A stretch of 64,000 nucleotides of DNA from contig NZ_SIRE01000018.1 of assembly GCF_004307995.1 (NCBI RefSeq), positions 62,001 through 126,000 on the forward strand. The letters are read 5' to 3'. Below are positions 9,101 to 18,049 of this stretch, piece after piece (position 1 is the first letter of the stretch; every line of letters starts with the position of its first letter). Below the pieces are notes generated by a model, which saw nothing but the letters and a program-made list of their open reading frames with translations, ran no database searches and was not told the origin of the DNA. The DNA comes from Paenibacillus thalictri. GTDB lineage: Bacteria; Bacillota; Bacilli; Paenibacillales; NBRC-103111. Position numbers and translations under genes: made by a program.

Positions 9101-10197
9101 CGTCCCGGTCCGGTGGCAATGCCTTGCTCATGCGCGAAACGGATAAAATCCCACACGATCAGGAAATAATCGCTGAAGCCCATACTTTCGATGACGCCCA
9201 GCTCATATTGCAGTCTTGCCGTCACACGGCTGCGGAACTCCTCATCTTCCCATTCCGCCGATGCGCCGTAACGCTTGATTAAACCCTCACGGCAAATTTC
9301 GCCAAGGTATTGGCCTGCCGTCAAATGCTCGGGAATCGGCTTGAATTTTGGCAAAATGGAGCGGCCGAATTCGAGTTCGAGCTGACAACGATCCGCCACG
9401 ATTCGCGTATTTGCGATAGCTTCCGGCACATGGGCGAACAGCTTTTCCATCTCTTCGCCGCTTTTCAAGTACAGCTGGCTGGAGCTGAACTGCAGGCGAT
9501 CCTTGTCTTCGACCGTTTTGCCCGTGCCGATGCAAATCAATATATCCTGAACGGCGTGATCCTCCTGGCGGATATAATGAACGTCGTTTGTGGCAATAAG
9601 CGGGATGCCCGTATCAGCGCTCAGCTGGATCATCGATTGCATCACTTTTTTCTGCTCGATCATGCCGTGATCTTGTATTTCCAGGAAAAAGTCGTCGCCG
9701 AATATACTCCGGTACCTCAGCGCCGCCTTCTTGGCTTCATCATACCGGTCATGCACCAGGTGCTGGGAAATCTCGCTTCCCAAGCAGGAACTCAAACAAA
9801 CCAGCCCTTCGGCATACTGCGCCAAATGCTCATGATCGAGGCGAGGTTTATAATGGAAGCCTTGCAAATGCCCGATGGAGACCAGCTTCATCAGGTTCTG
9901 ATAACCCTGCATGTTCTTGGCCAGCAAGATCAGATGGTAGATCGGCTGCTCCTGCCGGGTCCCTTTGTCCCTGATCGACCCCGCCGTGTAATACACCTCG
10001 CAGCCGATAATCGGCTTGATGCCATGCTGCAAACAAGCCTTGTAAAAAGACACAGCCCCGTACATGACGCCGTGATCGGTCAGCGCTAAAGCCGACATCC
10101 CCAGTCGGGCGGCTTGCCCGACCAGATCCTCGATTCGTGCCGCTCCGTCGAGCAAGCTGTATTCACTGTGCACATGAAGATGGATAAACTCGTTCAA
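6190..10197 (-). CDS. dnaE: DNA polymerase III alpha subunit, DnaE type, with repeat-containing linker
   Basis: 1335 residues, longer than the roughly 1115 of B. subtilis DnaE. PHP domain at about 5-210 (HLHVHSEYSLLDGA), polymerase core with the catalytic MPDIDIDF at about 402-409, helix-hairpin-helix region near 900, OB fold near 1000-1080 (VTVAGMVVSLKTIVTKKGQPMAF), and the conserved C-terminus from RVFVKIPADR. Two low-complexity inserts account for the extra length: a Ser/Gly/Ala stretch at about 815-880 and an Ala/Gln/Arg/Pro stretch at about 1130-1260 with three 25-residue tandem repeats. Start is TTG at 10197 with GGAGGG nine bases upstream. DnaE works with PolC in lagging-strand synthesis in Firmicutes. 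Overlaps the PgpA-family gene by one base. Confidence 0.95.
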   Translation of the reverse strand: MNEFIHLHVHSEYSLLDGAARIEDLVGQAARLGMSALALTDHGVMYGAVSFYKACLQHGIKPIIGCEVYYTAGSIRDKGTRQEQPIYHLILLAKNMQGYQNLMKLVSIGHLQGFHYKPRLDHEHLAQYAEGLVCLSSCLGSEISQHLVHDRYDEAKKAALRYRSIFGDDFFLEIQDHGMIEQKKVMQSMIQLSADTGIPLIATNDVHYIRQEDHAVQDILICIGTGKTVEDKDRLQFSSSQLYLKSGEEMEKLFAHVPEAIANTRIVADRCQLELEFGRSILPKFKPIPEHLTAGQYLGEICREGLIKRYGASAEWEDEEFRSRVTARLQYELGVIESMGFSDYFLIVWDFIRFAHEQGIATGPGRGSSAGSLVAYVLRITDVDPIRYNLLFERFLNPERVTMPDIDIDFSDLRRDEVIDYVVGKYGKEHVAQIITFGTMAAKAAVRDVGRVLALPYNEVDKAAKLIPHQLGVTLREALEISPELKILYEKQPKTAELLDIAMKVEGMPRHASTHAAGVIISREPLTQYVPLQEGGEQTALTQYTMEHLESIGLLKMDFLGLRTLSIIERTLQWIREQHGKAIDFHQIPMDGDIPTYQLLERGDTTGIFQLESSGVRRVLKDLRPNEFTDIISVLALYRPGPMEFIPKYIAGKHGRIEVEYPHPSLEPLLSDTYGIIVYQEQIMQIASKMAGFSLGEADLLRRAVSKKKREVLDEQRAHFVKGSISEGYSEEEANRVYDMIVRFADYGFPKAHATAYGVLAFQTAYLKAHYPVQFMASMLTAVMGSHHKVAEYVDECRRMGIAVLPPDVNESGVVFTPAKQAAGGSDSATANNNSGEPVGGSDGAVEGSTDRLATAAVHSAAGSLSPAQPASDSDRREEGRSSAIRFGLAAVKNVGTHAIEAIMKAREEDPFESLLDFCRRIDLRVCNKRVIESLIQAGAMDSLPGHRAQLLAMLDETIEAAVKWRKERDDLQLTLLGFTEEANWEVEYPNIAPMTTLQRLELERELVGLYISGSPLDAYMETIDRLEAEPIHYLAEKPDHSDVTVAGMVVSLKTIVTKKGQPMAFIELEDRIAKVEVVLFPETWKRCGSLVQKGSLLLVRAKVQTGDEDVKLLADTALSLDDPELLDKAKRLQAPARPQPGAAQARGSQADAASRAQSGAARPQPGVAQARGPQADAASRAQSGAARVQPGVAQARGSQADAASRAQQPPARDPQAGAATPGGTERPAAGAPTPPRYRTGQPAADSAGVSARAAAAARSAQRVFVKIPADREQPSVLTALKEQLLKAKGPLHVILFYESSQKMLGLSEMYAVKPSPELFHEIEALLGKETVKVK
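6576..6800 (-). repeat. Three 75-bp in-frame tandem repeats inside dnaE
   Basis: The motif GCGCGCGGGACGCCGCGTCC (third copy begins GTG) recurs at 6576, 6651 and 6726, an exact 75-bp period, with few differences between copies. It encodes a 25-residue unit rich in Ala, Gln, Arg, Ser and Pro (ARGSQADAASRAQSGAAR...). Local base composition is visibly much more GC-rich than the rest of dnaE. The even period and near identity point to recent unequal duplication. Confidence 0.9.
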
Positions 10198-10263
10198 TAT
10201 GACCGCCCTCCCGTATCCAACGTCGCTTATGGCCGCACCCGGCCGCTTTTTTCTTCTATTTTA

Positions 10264-10294
10264 TCATAATGGCGGCAGGGTGTCCCATACATTA
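10264..10294 (+). promoter_or_regulatory. Sigma-E-type promoter of ytrH-ytrI
   Basis: TCATAAT (10264-10270) fits the -35 consensus KMATATT with one mismatch, and CATACATTA (10286-10294) fits CATANNNTA exactly, with 15 bases between. ytrHI of B. subtilis is known to be expressed from sigma E in the mother cell, so position, spacing and identity agree. Confidence 0.7.
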
Positions 10295-10343
10295 GTAGTA
10301 ATGGACGACCTTTGGACCTACATTTGCGGAAAGGATGTGCCGC

Positions 10344-10676
10344 ATGTCGCTGTTTTGGATTAAAATGACGGAATGCTTTTTTGTAGCTTTCGGTGCGGTT
10401 GTCGGCGGAACGATGTTGTCCGGGATCGGCGCAGTGTTGATCTTGGAACCGCCCAGCAACACGATGCTGCGCATCTCCGAGAATATTAAAATATGGGCCC
10501 TCGTCGCCGCAGTAGGCGGTACGATCGATCCGCTGCGCGTCATCGAAAGCCATTTTCTCGACGGGCACATTTCCCCGGCCATCAAGCAGATCTTATTTTT
10601 TGTCAGCGCCTTTACCGGAGCTCAAATGGGGACATCGTTAATTCAATGGATTTGCAAAGGCGGGGGGGCGAGTTGA
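10344..10676 (+). CDS. ytrH: Sporulation membrane protein YtrH
   Basis: 110 residues from the ATG at 10344; an ATG nine bases upstream directly abuts the AAAGG ribosome site and is less likely. Three hydrophobic segments are visible (ECFFVAFGAVVGGTMLSGIGAVLIL, IWALVAAVGGTI, QILFFVSAFTGAQMGTSLIQWI), the YtrH pattern. YtrH and YtrI are made in the mother cell and are needed for efficient sporulation in B. subtilis. It diverges from dnaE, as in Bacillus, and its stop codon overlaps the ytrI start. Confidence 0.88.
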   Translation: MSLFWIKMTECFFVAFGAVVGGTMLSGIGAVLILEPPSNTMLRISENIKIWALVAAVGGTIDPLRVIESHFLDGHISPAIKQILFFVSAFTGAQMGTSLIQWICKGGGAS

Positions 10677-11176
10677 GAGTCCCACCTTTTGAATATTACT
10701 CCGGGCTGCTGAAGGGGCTTGGTCTGGTCATCTCCGGCGCGATTATCGGGAGCGCCTTATTTATGAACATTTATCAGCATAACCTCAACCTGGTCATCGA
10801 GCACAACCGGGAGCTGAGTAAAGAACGAGCCGAGCTGCTCGAAAAGGTGGAAACCAACAACAAGCTTCGCAACAAGCAAAGCGTTATCGGCGATATTAAA
10901 GTGATCGTCACGTCAGGTGACGCCGCGGAGATCGATAACATTGCGATGGGGGAGCTGGAAAGAAAAATCGAGCAGGATTTAAAAATCGTCATCGGCCAAA
11001 AAGTTTCCAGCTTCGAGGAAAACCCGCTGCTTTACGAAAAACTCATTTCCCAACGGATTTATCAAAATGTCTCCCAAAAGGACTACGCCGTTTCGGTCAA
11101 AACGATGGTGCTTACGCAAACCGAATTAAAGGTGTGGATCGTCGCCAAAATATGGAAAAATATCCCTTTAAGATAA
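10673..11176 (+). CDS. ytrI: Sporulation protein YtrI
   Basis: 167 residues. The start is TTG at 10673, overlapping the ytrH stop (TTGA) and preceded by a G-rich ribosome site; the reading frame continues further upstream but that part lies inside ytrH. One membrane segment near residues 14-35 (GLGLVISGAIIGSALFMNIY) is followed by a short coiled coil (HNRELSKERAELLEKVETNNKL) and a soluble C-terminal domain of about 100 residues. This layout and the adjacency to ytrH identify YtrI. Expected to act with YtrH at the forespore envelope. Confidence 0.85.
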   Translation: MRVPPFEYYSGLLKGLGLVISGAIIGSALFMNIYQHNLNLVIEHNRELSKERAELLEKVETNNKLRNKQSVIGDIKVIVTSGDAAEIDNIAMGELERKIEQDLKIVIGQKVSSFEENPLLYEKLISQRIYQNVSQKDYAVSVKTMVLTQTELKVWIVAKIWKNIPLR

Positions 11177-11261
11177 ACGCTTTGCCTGCTCCATATTGAT
11201 CCCGCTTCCGTCAGTTCTGCGCTAATACACTCAGATCACTCCTCTTCCAAAACCTAAAACG

Positions 11262-11327
11262 CAAACAGCCGCCTCTTGCGAACAACGATCCTCTGTGAAA
11301 ATCGCTGTTCAACAGAAAGCGGCTGCT
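11262..11327 (-). terminator. Terminator-like double hairpin after the giant gene
   Basis: An outer stem (ACAGCCGC at 11265-11272 with GCGGCTGC at 11319-11326) encloses an inner stem (GAACAACGAT at 11280 with ATCGCTGTTC at 11301). On the minus strand it is followed by a broken T-rich tract. It lies in the 155-base space between convergent ytrI and the 2213-residue gene and could serve both strands. Confidence 0.5.
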
Positions 11328-11331
11328 TCTG

Positions 11332-14300
11332 TTAATATTTGCGCACCAAATCGGTGTATTCCGTCCAATGCCCTTGGATACGGATCGTTTGAACATCCGT
11401 TTCCTTATGTCCGTTTGCCCATATGCCTGTGAACGAAAAGGTATAGCTGCCGTCCGCAAGCTTTTCGAAATCTTCGCCCCTCAGTTCCCCGCTCCACTGC
11501 ACTTTATCTCCGCTAGTTAAAGAGGCGTCCCGATTTGTGCGGCTCATGACGACAGTCACGGACACCGCGGGCACATTGGTTTTCGCTTCGAGTCTGAAGC
11601 CTTCTCCCGCCCAGAACATATCGTATGGACGCGGCCGCTCCGGATCCCCGCTTTTTGCGACGTTATAGCTTTGCCGGTGTTCATTCCACTTGTCAAAATG
11701 CTTCACAAATCCTTGCAGCGTCAAATCCCCGACAGGGATAGACTTGACCGCCGTATTGCATGCGCCGGAAGGATCACACACGGTCAGCGTTACGACATAA
11801 CTTCCGGGTTGGCCGTCCGTATCCGAGCCGGAAAGGCCGGCATTTGGGGTGCTCTGGGTACTGCTGTAACCGCCGGGTCCGGAGATACTCCATGCGGCCG
11901 TCAACGGATCTCCGTCGGGATCAGTCGAACGATTCACGATGGCTATAACGTCGCCTTCGTATGCCGGATTGGGCGACCAGTCAAAATCTGCAACCGGCGC
12001 CCGGTTGATGTACATCCATACTTGCGGAGACCATGGCGATGCCGAGCCATATTGATCCCACACCATCACCCGTACTCTCAGCTTCTGTCCTGCAGGCAGG
12101 TCCTGCGCCGCCAGCCAACTGCCGCCGTTTGAAGTTGTGCCTTGGAATTGAACCCCGCTGTCCAACAACATGACGTTATTTGCTTCATTTGTTACCTGAA
12201 TCTGAAAATACATAAATACCGTACCCGGATCGGGATCCGTTTGTGCCCAAGTGAACGTCGGCCGCTGCGTATTGACCAACGTCGGACTGCTTTCCGTGCC
12301 ATAAGGGTACGACATATAAGCTGCCGGCGGGCTGTTGGTAGCCATCCATCCGATACCGCTCCATGGCGACCACATCTCTCCGTCGCTGACGCGAACTTGA
12401 ACCTGGTATTTTTGCCCCATCGCCAGCAAATTGTCCAAGGTCCATGCCCAGCTTGTGTTGTAAGTGCTCATGTTTTGATTGAGTTTGCATTCGACACAAC
12501 CTCCCCATTCGTTTTTCACGTTGAGGTCGAATACGCTGAACTCTGTACCCGGATCGGGGTCCGATTGATTCCATGCAATCGTCGGCTGCAAACTGACCGG
12601 GGTCGGATCACTGTAACTGCCCGTCGGGAACGTCAATTGCACATTCGGCGGATTATCCGGCGGCACTGCCGAATCGATGGCGATGGTTTGCTCGTACCAA
12701 TCCGACCATGCCCCGTATTCGTCGGCTACAGCCATCGCTATGGTGTACGTTCCGGATTCCTGCGGACGTTCCAGTTTGCTCTGCGTCATATTGCCCGATG
12801 GTGTGATGTAGTAAAATTTTTTCTTGTAAATGCCATGGTTCGTAGCGTATCCGCTTTGGCAATTACCTACGTTATAGCAACGGTCCGGATCATACGAATA
12901 ATCGGTCCACTGGATTAAGTGAGTAGTTGTATTGACGGCCAGCGTGAAATTAGATACCGGTCTGCGATGCACGATCAAATATTGCGTGTACCAATCCGCA
13001 TATTTTGAATAGGCAGCATAGGTATTGTCGCCATAGGCCAGACGGTGATCCGGATGAGGGTCGTCGGGTACACGGTAATCTACCTTGTACACCCCAACTT
13101 TATCAAAACTTAATATCGGTGTGGTGAGCGTTTGGCCGTGGTGTGACGATAAACCTGACTTTCCATCGCCAATGTCTAAAAACTTCGTCGTATCCACGTG
13201 CTGGTACTGCCACTGTGTTGCCGGGTCGAAACGCGGATCGCTTTCCGGATCGGTGTAAGTTGTTTCGTAAGTGACTTCTGTATCAACGATAGCGACACCC
13301 GGGGTCTCCGTGAGAAGATCGGCATCACTCCACATATAGCTGATGCCTTTAAACTCCGTATTGTCGGCGGTTGAAAATACGCCCACTGTCCCTTGGGAAA
13401 ACGTTCCGTCATAAGCGTCAATTGCAAGTCCGTTGTTCTCGTACACTTTGACATGCGTTCCAGAAAGCTTGACGCTGTAAGAAACCCATTGCTCATTCAG
13501 CATGGCGCGTGATGCTGAACCAAGCAGCGTTTTGCGGCCATTCACGATTTTCACAAGGCTAATCGTCTTTTTGTCGGCTTCGACGCGATACATATTTTTG
13601 TAATCTTGGATCCGGAAAGCTGCGCCTGCAGCCATGTCAACATAATCAAAATGATGATATTTAGCTGTCCATGATACAGTGCCGTTTGTGACCTGCTGAG
13701 ACGCCGGATTTACTAACTGACCGAATGTGTAATACTCGTTGGTGACAGGGGTCTGTCCAGTTTCCGGGGTAAAAGTATAAATATTGTTCTTGTATTTCAA
13801 ATAGCCGTCATCAAAAATATTGCGGTCATAAGGCGACGTCCAAATCGATGAAAGAGTATAGTCCATTTTGTTGCCGGCTACAGCATACTTGGCCCCCACA
13901 TCGCCCATAGCCGGACTTGTTTGTGTAAATGTGTAGGCGCCATATTTAATGCAATTATCATTCGCATCTGACTGTAGGCACCAATTGGGATAAGTTATCT
14001 GTTCTTCATAATTGGTGATACCCCAGCCATTATTACCGACAAGAGGTACGTAGTAACTGCTTGGAAACTCTACACCGGCTGGCGCATTGCTCTGAGTAAG
14101 TCCGGTTTCCAGACTTACATATCCAAGGTAATTATTGCACCCATCCTCACTTGTAGAACAAAATGGGTCCGGGTTTGAATAGCTGGCACGCAACCAAAGC
14201 CCGTCAACGGATTGCACCTGACCTGCATTGGCGGGGATAACATTAGGCCGCACCATACTGGGTTGACCGGTATCGCCATCCCATTTGATCAGCGAGCCAT

Positions 14301-17300
14301 TCATTATAGACATATAATCTCCGTATGGCGTAAGGAAAGGCGTTAAATATTGATCTATCAGCGGCGGGCCGTTCACACAGCTGGTCCATTGAACATGACA
14401 CCAGCCGATTACATCGACCTTGCCGAAAGCTGGGATAATGTCATATGTTTCGGTTTTATAAGGGACAGTCTTGTTGTCTGACTTATATGACCTTATTGTA
14501 CGAGTTGTCACATTGATATCTTTGTACTCCCCGTTAAACTCCAGCAACTTATAACCAATAAAACCTCCGGTTGAATAAGAAGGGTATGTGCCGGAATAAG
14601 TGGTGCAGCATCCATTTCCGTTATTTGTAACGCTGCCGCTAAAGCTTCCCGAGGCTTTTACTGTTACCGCACCATTTGCTAAGTCCGACAACTTATAACG
14701 AGACCAGCTCACACTTCTGCCTGCTGAATTATACCCGTTGCCGTAGACGTATGAACTATAAATGATTAGTTCTCCCAAGTCTCTGTCGTAAGTTGATTGT
14801 GTAGAATAACCTGTTGTGTTTTCCTGAAAGGAGCCAATCTTGATCGGCATATTGTAGGGACTCAGCAAGTAATAATCGATGTAACCATAACTGCCTGTTG
14901 ATGCTCTGCCCAAAAACCAGTTGTTCCCTATATACATGCCAACAGAACAATTCGCGTCCGCCGGCGGGCATTTTATAAGTACCGGTGCGGATAACGCCGG
15001 AGTGCTAGGGAACGAATACGGAGCTACGGCAATTGGCCTTTTAGATGATACCAACGAGCCTGAGCTATTTACACGCCAATAATTTTTGATGGATGACTTG
15101 TCCAAGCTTGTGTTTGTCCAGGAAACCATCTGAGCAGGGGTGTAAGTCACAATGTTCATCGGGCTAGGTTCTGATGTGATGCCTTTCGCCGTAAAGGTAA
15201 CTTCCGGATTGTCATTGATGACCTCAATGGTGTAGTCTTTGTAAGCGTCTTTTCCAAGACCGTCCTCTTTTGCATACACCCGGAAGCAATAGGTGCCGAT
15301 TCTGGGCGGCTGGAATGCAAAATAATTGTTATCGTTTGAGATTAAATTTACGGTCGGATCGCAAGCACCGTTGTTCCAGTAGTCGTAACCCCACGTTGTT
15401 GTGTATACAGCAATATTGTCGCCGTCGGGGCTGTATGATGTGTTCCGGAAATACTTCGGCACCCGTGTAATGGGCGTACTGAACTCCAAATCAGGAATGG
15501 GCGGTATGTCCGGATACACGGTAATTTTATGCGTGGCTGCGAATAACGATTTTAACCCGGTGTTGTCGAATACGCTCAATGTGGCGGTAACTTCCCCCGG
15601 CGTATAATAAATGTCCTGCTTGTTCGTCCACTCGTCCCTGTTGTGATCGATCGTTCTGCCCGGTGCGGGAGAATAGCTGTTTTCGCCGCTTAACGCGGGT
15701 GTGAGCGTTTTTCCTTCTTTGACCATCGTGCCGCCGGTAATGACCGGGATGGGCTCGGGACCGATAACGTCGAGATACGTACAGGAGTTTTGCGACTTTG
15801 CCCCGAAGCTGTCCTTGGCAATTGCGCACACTTTAAAATAACCAACCTGATCGGCGGAAATGCCCGTATATTGCAGTTTGTTATAAGGGCTCGGCCAATT
15901 GTATTTCGTCGGCAATGCCTGCGTCCAGCTGTTGTGCGAGAAGTCCCACGTAATCGTTGTAGAATCGCCGTCCGGATCACTCATGCTTACGACTTTTAAA
16001 TAGACGCCTTGACCTAAAACAACCGATGAGGTTTGGTTGCCCGTTGATGTGCTGTTCCACGCAATTTCCAGCAGCGGCGGGCGGTTTGACGGATCGGGTA
16101 AAATTTCGAATGTATGGGTCACTTCCGAATATGTGCTGCAATCGGTCAATATGGTCATTGTGACAATGACGGTTCCGGAACCAATACCACCGTCATACGA
16201 TCTTGAGCCAGGATTGTAAAACAATGTGCGGGTCATAGATTCGGGACTTAATATATCGGACGTATAACCAAAAGTATCTTGAAGGAACTTGAATTTATGT
16301 CCTGCATAATGACAAGAGCCAGTCACTTCGATGTCCACAGGTGTCACGACTTGAGGGTTTCCCCAAGTAATCGTTGAGCCGCGGGAAAAGATAAAATCGC
16401 CTTTAATGCCCGGAGTTTCTGGAGGAGGTGCGCAGGACGCCGCTTGAGCTGTAAAGTATTCGTTCCGTGTGTTGTTCGCTTCGTCGGCTTCCAGAACGGT
16501 ATTGGTTGAATCCGCAACGACGGTAAACGCTTGTGCAACAGTGGACGTAAATTTAAAATTGAACGTTTTCCCCTTCTCGGCTCCCGCGCTAAGACCATTC
16601 ACCATCAAATAATCGACTTCGGTTCCGTCTCTCCGGAGTGAAACCCGGAATGTCGTACTTGTGGACCCTCCCTGATTTTTGACTTTGTAGGAAATCGCCA
16701 CGGTATCCCCAACGCCATAACACCCGTTGATTAAAAGCTCAGAGACAATTAAATCCGGGTCGCCGCCTGTGCCGCTGCAGTTTTTGACGGTTATAATATG
16801 TATGGCCGTTAGGTTTAACCCTTGACCGGTGTATTTGGCGGTAATCGTGGCGTTCCCGGTGATGCTTCCCGAGCTGACGAGACCCGAACTGCTTACGTCG
16901 GCAATAGTCGGGCTTGAGCTTGACCAGATCAGATTTGCGTCTTGCCTTAACGTTATCACACTGCCGCTGTGCATTAGTAATGCATCAAGCTGCAAAGTGC
17001 CGGCGGTGCAGAGCTCGGAGCCACCGGTGATCGTTAAGTTGTCGGTGGCCGGAGCGTCTTTGTAGGTTACTTTGATGGAGTCGGGGTATTTGTATGTTTT
17101 GGCGGTAATGTCTACTGTGAATGCAGCGAAATAAATGATGATCTTTGCGCCGGGAAGGCCCAAATCTTTCGAATACAGGGAATTAGCATGGTCAAAGTCT
17201 TGACTATATATAACGGTGAAGTTATCAGCATCATCTACTTTTACCTTTTGTATTGTAGTTGTTGGATCAGATTTTCCTGGACCTATTTCTTCCGTACCGG

Positions 17301-17973
17301 GGATATCAGAAGTAGCATCCACATTTGGGTCAAATGTAATTGTAGAAGTATCTACCACAGAAGAAGGAATTTCTGTTCCTGTTCCTTCAAATTTATAGGG
17401 CATTTCTCTTATTGCACTTAGGGTTAGTCCTTTATCCGTCACATATGGAAACTTCGGCATATTAAAGCCATTGATGTTTTCATATAGAATCCCACCAGTC
17501 GGAACACATAAGCTGGTTCCAGATGTAGCAGGACTTGCTGGACACGAACCTCCATTCTCATACCATAGTACTCCGTGGGTGGAATCGCTTGGAGTATAAC
17601 GATACCAAACGTAGTAACCTTGAGCTGTTGTATTCCCTTTAGATGAAACATTAATTATCTCACCGTCTAAACTTAATGTATCCTGCCATGATGACCTATC
17701 TGATGCTAGATTGATTTTTTTGAATTTTACACCGTCTTTTTGCAACCAAGCTTCATCGATTATTTTTCCATTAAGAGCAGGAATGATTATGGAGTTCGTG
17801 GTCATCGTACTCTCACTGCTATATATAGCCTGATAACCTGCTGAGGCATGGTTTGAATTGTACGCTAAAGTTATTTGTTCTTCATTGATTTCACTGGCTG
17901 CAAAGACTCTTTGAAGCAACGAATCGAGAACTTCTATCGGCCATAACTGGATTAACATAATAAATAACAACAT
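11332..17973 (-). CDS. Giant secreted multi-domain protein (Big-like, CARDB, PKD, LamG-like)
   Basis: At least 2213 residues. A hydrophobic signal segment with a possible cleavage after VFAA (about residue 27) opens the protein. Regions I can see: an Ig-like/Big-type segment at about 310-395, a CARDB domain at about 405-510 (DLIVSELLINGCYGVGDT), several PKD-like segments with DPDGD motifs between 600 and 980, an 850-1420 region rich in Tyr, Asn, Gly and paired cysteines, a LamG-like fold at about 1425-1545, two similar Ig/FN3 repeats at 1775-1990 (each with QPTIAWNQSDPDPG or RPTFTWAQTDPDPG), a PKD domain at 1995-2080 and a unique C-terminus. No catalytic motif and no sortase signal were seen. 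It follows the SLH-domain gene and probably forms a cell-surface pair with it. I recall similar huge Paenibacillus proteins annotated by an Athe_2463 domain, but cannot confirm. The ATG chosen lacks a ribosome site; see the findings. Confidence 0.85.
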   Translation of the reverse strand: MLLFIMLIQLWPIEVLDSLLQRVFAASEINEEQITLAYNSNHASAGYQAIYSSESTMTTNSIIIPALNGKIIDEAWLQKDGVKFKKINLASDRSSWQDTLSLDGEIINVSSKGNTTAQGYYVWYRYTPSDSTHGVLWYENGGSCPASPATSGTSLCVPTGGILYENINGFNMPKFPYVTDKGLTLSAIREMPYKFEGTGTEIPSSVVDTSTITFDPNVDATSDIPGTEEIGPGKSDPTTTIQKVKVDDADNFTVIYSQDFDHANSLYSKDLGLPGAKIIIYFAAFTVDITAKTYKYPDSIKVTYKDAPATDNLTITGGSELCTAGTLQLDALLMHSGSVITLRQDANLIWSSSSPTIADVSSSGLVSSGSITGNATITAKYTGQGLNLTAIHIITVKNCSGTGGDPDLIVSELLINGCYGVGDTVAISYKVKNQGGSTSTTFRVSLRRDGTEVDYLMVNGLSAGAEKGKTFNFKFTSTVAQAFTVVADSTNTVLEADEANNTRNEYFTAQAASCAPPPETPGIKGDFIFSRGSTITWGNPQVVTPVDIEVTGSCHYAGHKFKFLQDTFGYTSDILSPESMTRTLFYNPGSRSYDGGIGSGTVIVTMTILTDCSTYSEVTHTFEILPDPSNRPPLLEIAWNSTSTGNQTSSVVLGQGVYLKVVSMSDPDGDSTTITWDFSHNSWTQALPTKYNWPSPYNKLQYTGISADQVGYFKVCAIAKDSFGAKSQNSCTYLDVIGPEPIPVITGGTMVKEGKTLTPALSGENSYSPAPGRTIDHNRDEWTNKQDIYYTPGEVTATLSVFDNTGLKSLFAATHKITVYPDIPPIPDLEFSTPITRVPKYFRNTSYSPDGDNIAVYTTTWGYDYWNNGACDPTVNLISNDNNYFAFQPPRIGTYCFRVYAKEDGLGKDAYKDYTIEVINDNPEVTFTAKGITSEPSPMNIVTYTPAQMVSWTNTSLDKSSIKNYWRVNSSGSLVSSKRPIAVAPYSFPSTPALSAPVLIKCPPADANCSVGMYIGNNWFLGRASTGSYGYIDYYLLSPYNMPIKIGSFQENTTGYSTQSTYDRDLGELIIYSSYVYGNGYNSAGRSVSWSRYKLSDLANGAVTVKASGSFSGSVTNNGNGCCTTYSGTYPSYSTGGFIGYKLLEFNGEYKDINVTTRTIRSYKSDNKTVPYKTETYDIIPAFGKVDVIGWCHVQWTSCVNGPPLIDQYLTPFLTPYGDYMSIMNGSLIKWDGDTGQPSMVRPNVIPANAGQVQSVDGLWLRASYSNPDPFCSTSEDGCNNYLGYVSLETGLTQSNAPAGVEFPSSYYVPLVGNNGWGITNYEEQITYPNWCLQSDANDNCIKYGAYTFTQTSPAMGDVGAKYAVAGNKMDYTLSSIWTSPYDRNIFDDGYLKYKNNIYTFTPETGQTPVTNEYYTFGQLVNPASQQVTNGTVSWTAKYHHFDYVDMAAGAAFRIQDYKNMYRVEADKKTISLVKIVNGRKTLLGSASRAMLNEQWVSYSVKLSGTHVKVYENNGLAIDAYDGTFSQGTVGVFSTADNTEFKGISYMWSDADLLTETPGVAIVDTEVTYETTYTDPESDPRFDPATQWQYQHVDTTKFLDIGDGKSGLSSHHGQTLTTPILSFDKVGVYKVDYRVPDDPHPDHRLAYGDNTYAAYSKYADWYTQYLIVHRRPVSNFTLAVNTTTHLIQWTDYSYDPDRCYNVGNCQSGYATNHGIYKKKFYYITPSGNMTQSKLERPQESGTYTIAMAVADEYGAWSDWYEQTIAIDSAVPPDNPPNVQLTFPTGSYSDPTPVSLQPTIAWNQSDPDPGTEFSVFDLNVKNEWGGCVECKLNQNMSTYNTSWAWTLDNLLAMGQKYQVQVRVSDGEMWSPWSGIGWMATNSPPAAYMSYPYGTESSPTLVNTQRPTFTWAQTDPDPGTVFMYFQIQVTNEANNVMLLDSGVQFQGTTSNGGSWLAAQDLPAGQKLRVRVMVWDQYGSASPWSPQVWMYINRAPVADFDWSPNPAYEGDVIAIVNRSTDPDGDPLTAAWSISGPGGYSSTQSTPNAGLSGSDTDGQPGSYVVTLTVCDPSGACNTAVKSIPVGDLTLQGFVKHFDKWNEHRQSYNVAKSGDPERPRPYDMFWAGEGFRLEAKTNVPAVSVTVVMSRTNRDASLTSGDKVQWSGELRGEDFEKLADGSYTFSFTGIWANGHKETDVQTIRIQGHWTEYTDLVRKY

Positions 17974-18018
17974 AAAGATACTAATACTGCTGCTCTTCCT
18001 ATATCTATTTATTTCAAG

Positions 18019-18026
18019 CCCCCCCC
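18019..18026 (-). other. Run of eight G before the giant gene
   Basis: On the minus strand AAAAAA is followed by eight G and then CTTGAA. It is the only plausible ribosome site in front of the giant gene. Homopolymers of this length slip during replication, so spacing to the start could vary between cells. Confidence 0.6.
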
Positions 18027-18049
18027 TTTTTTAATCATGTTGAATTTAA

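Noticed and set aside
10493..10672. Extended N-terminus of YtrI
   Set aside because: This part lies inside ytrH in another frame; the TTG at 10673 coupled to the ytrH stop gives the known YtrI N-terminus.
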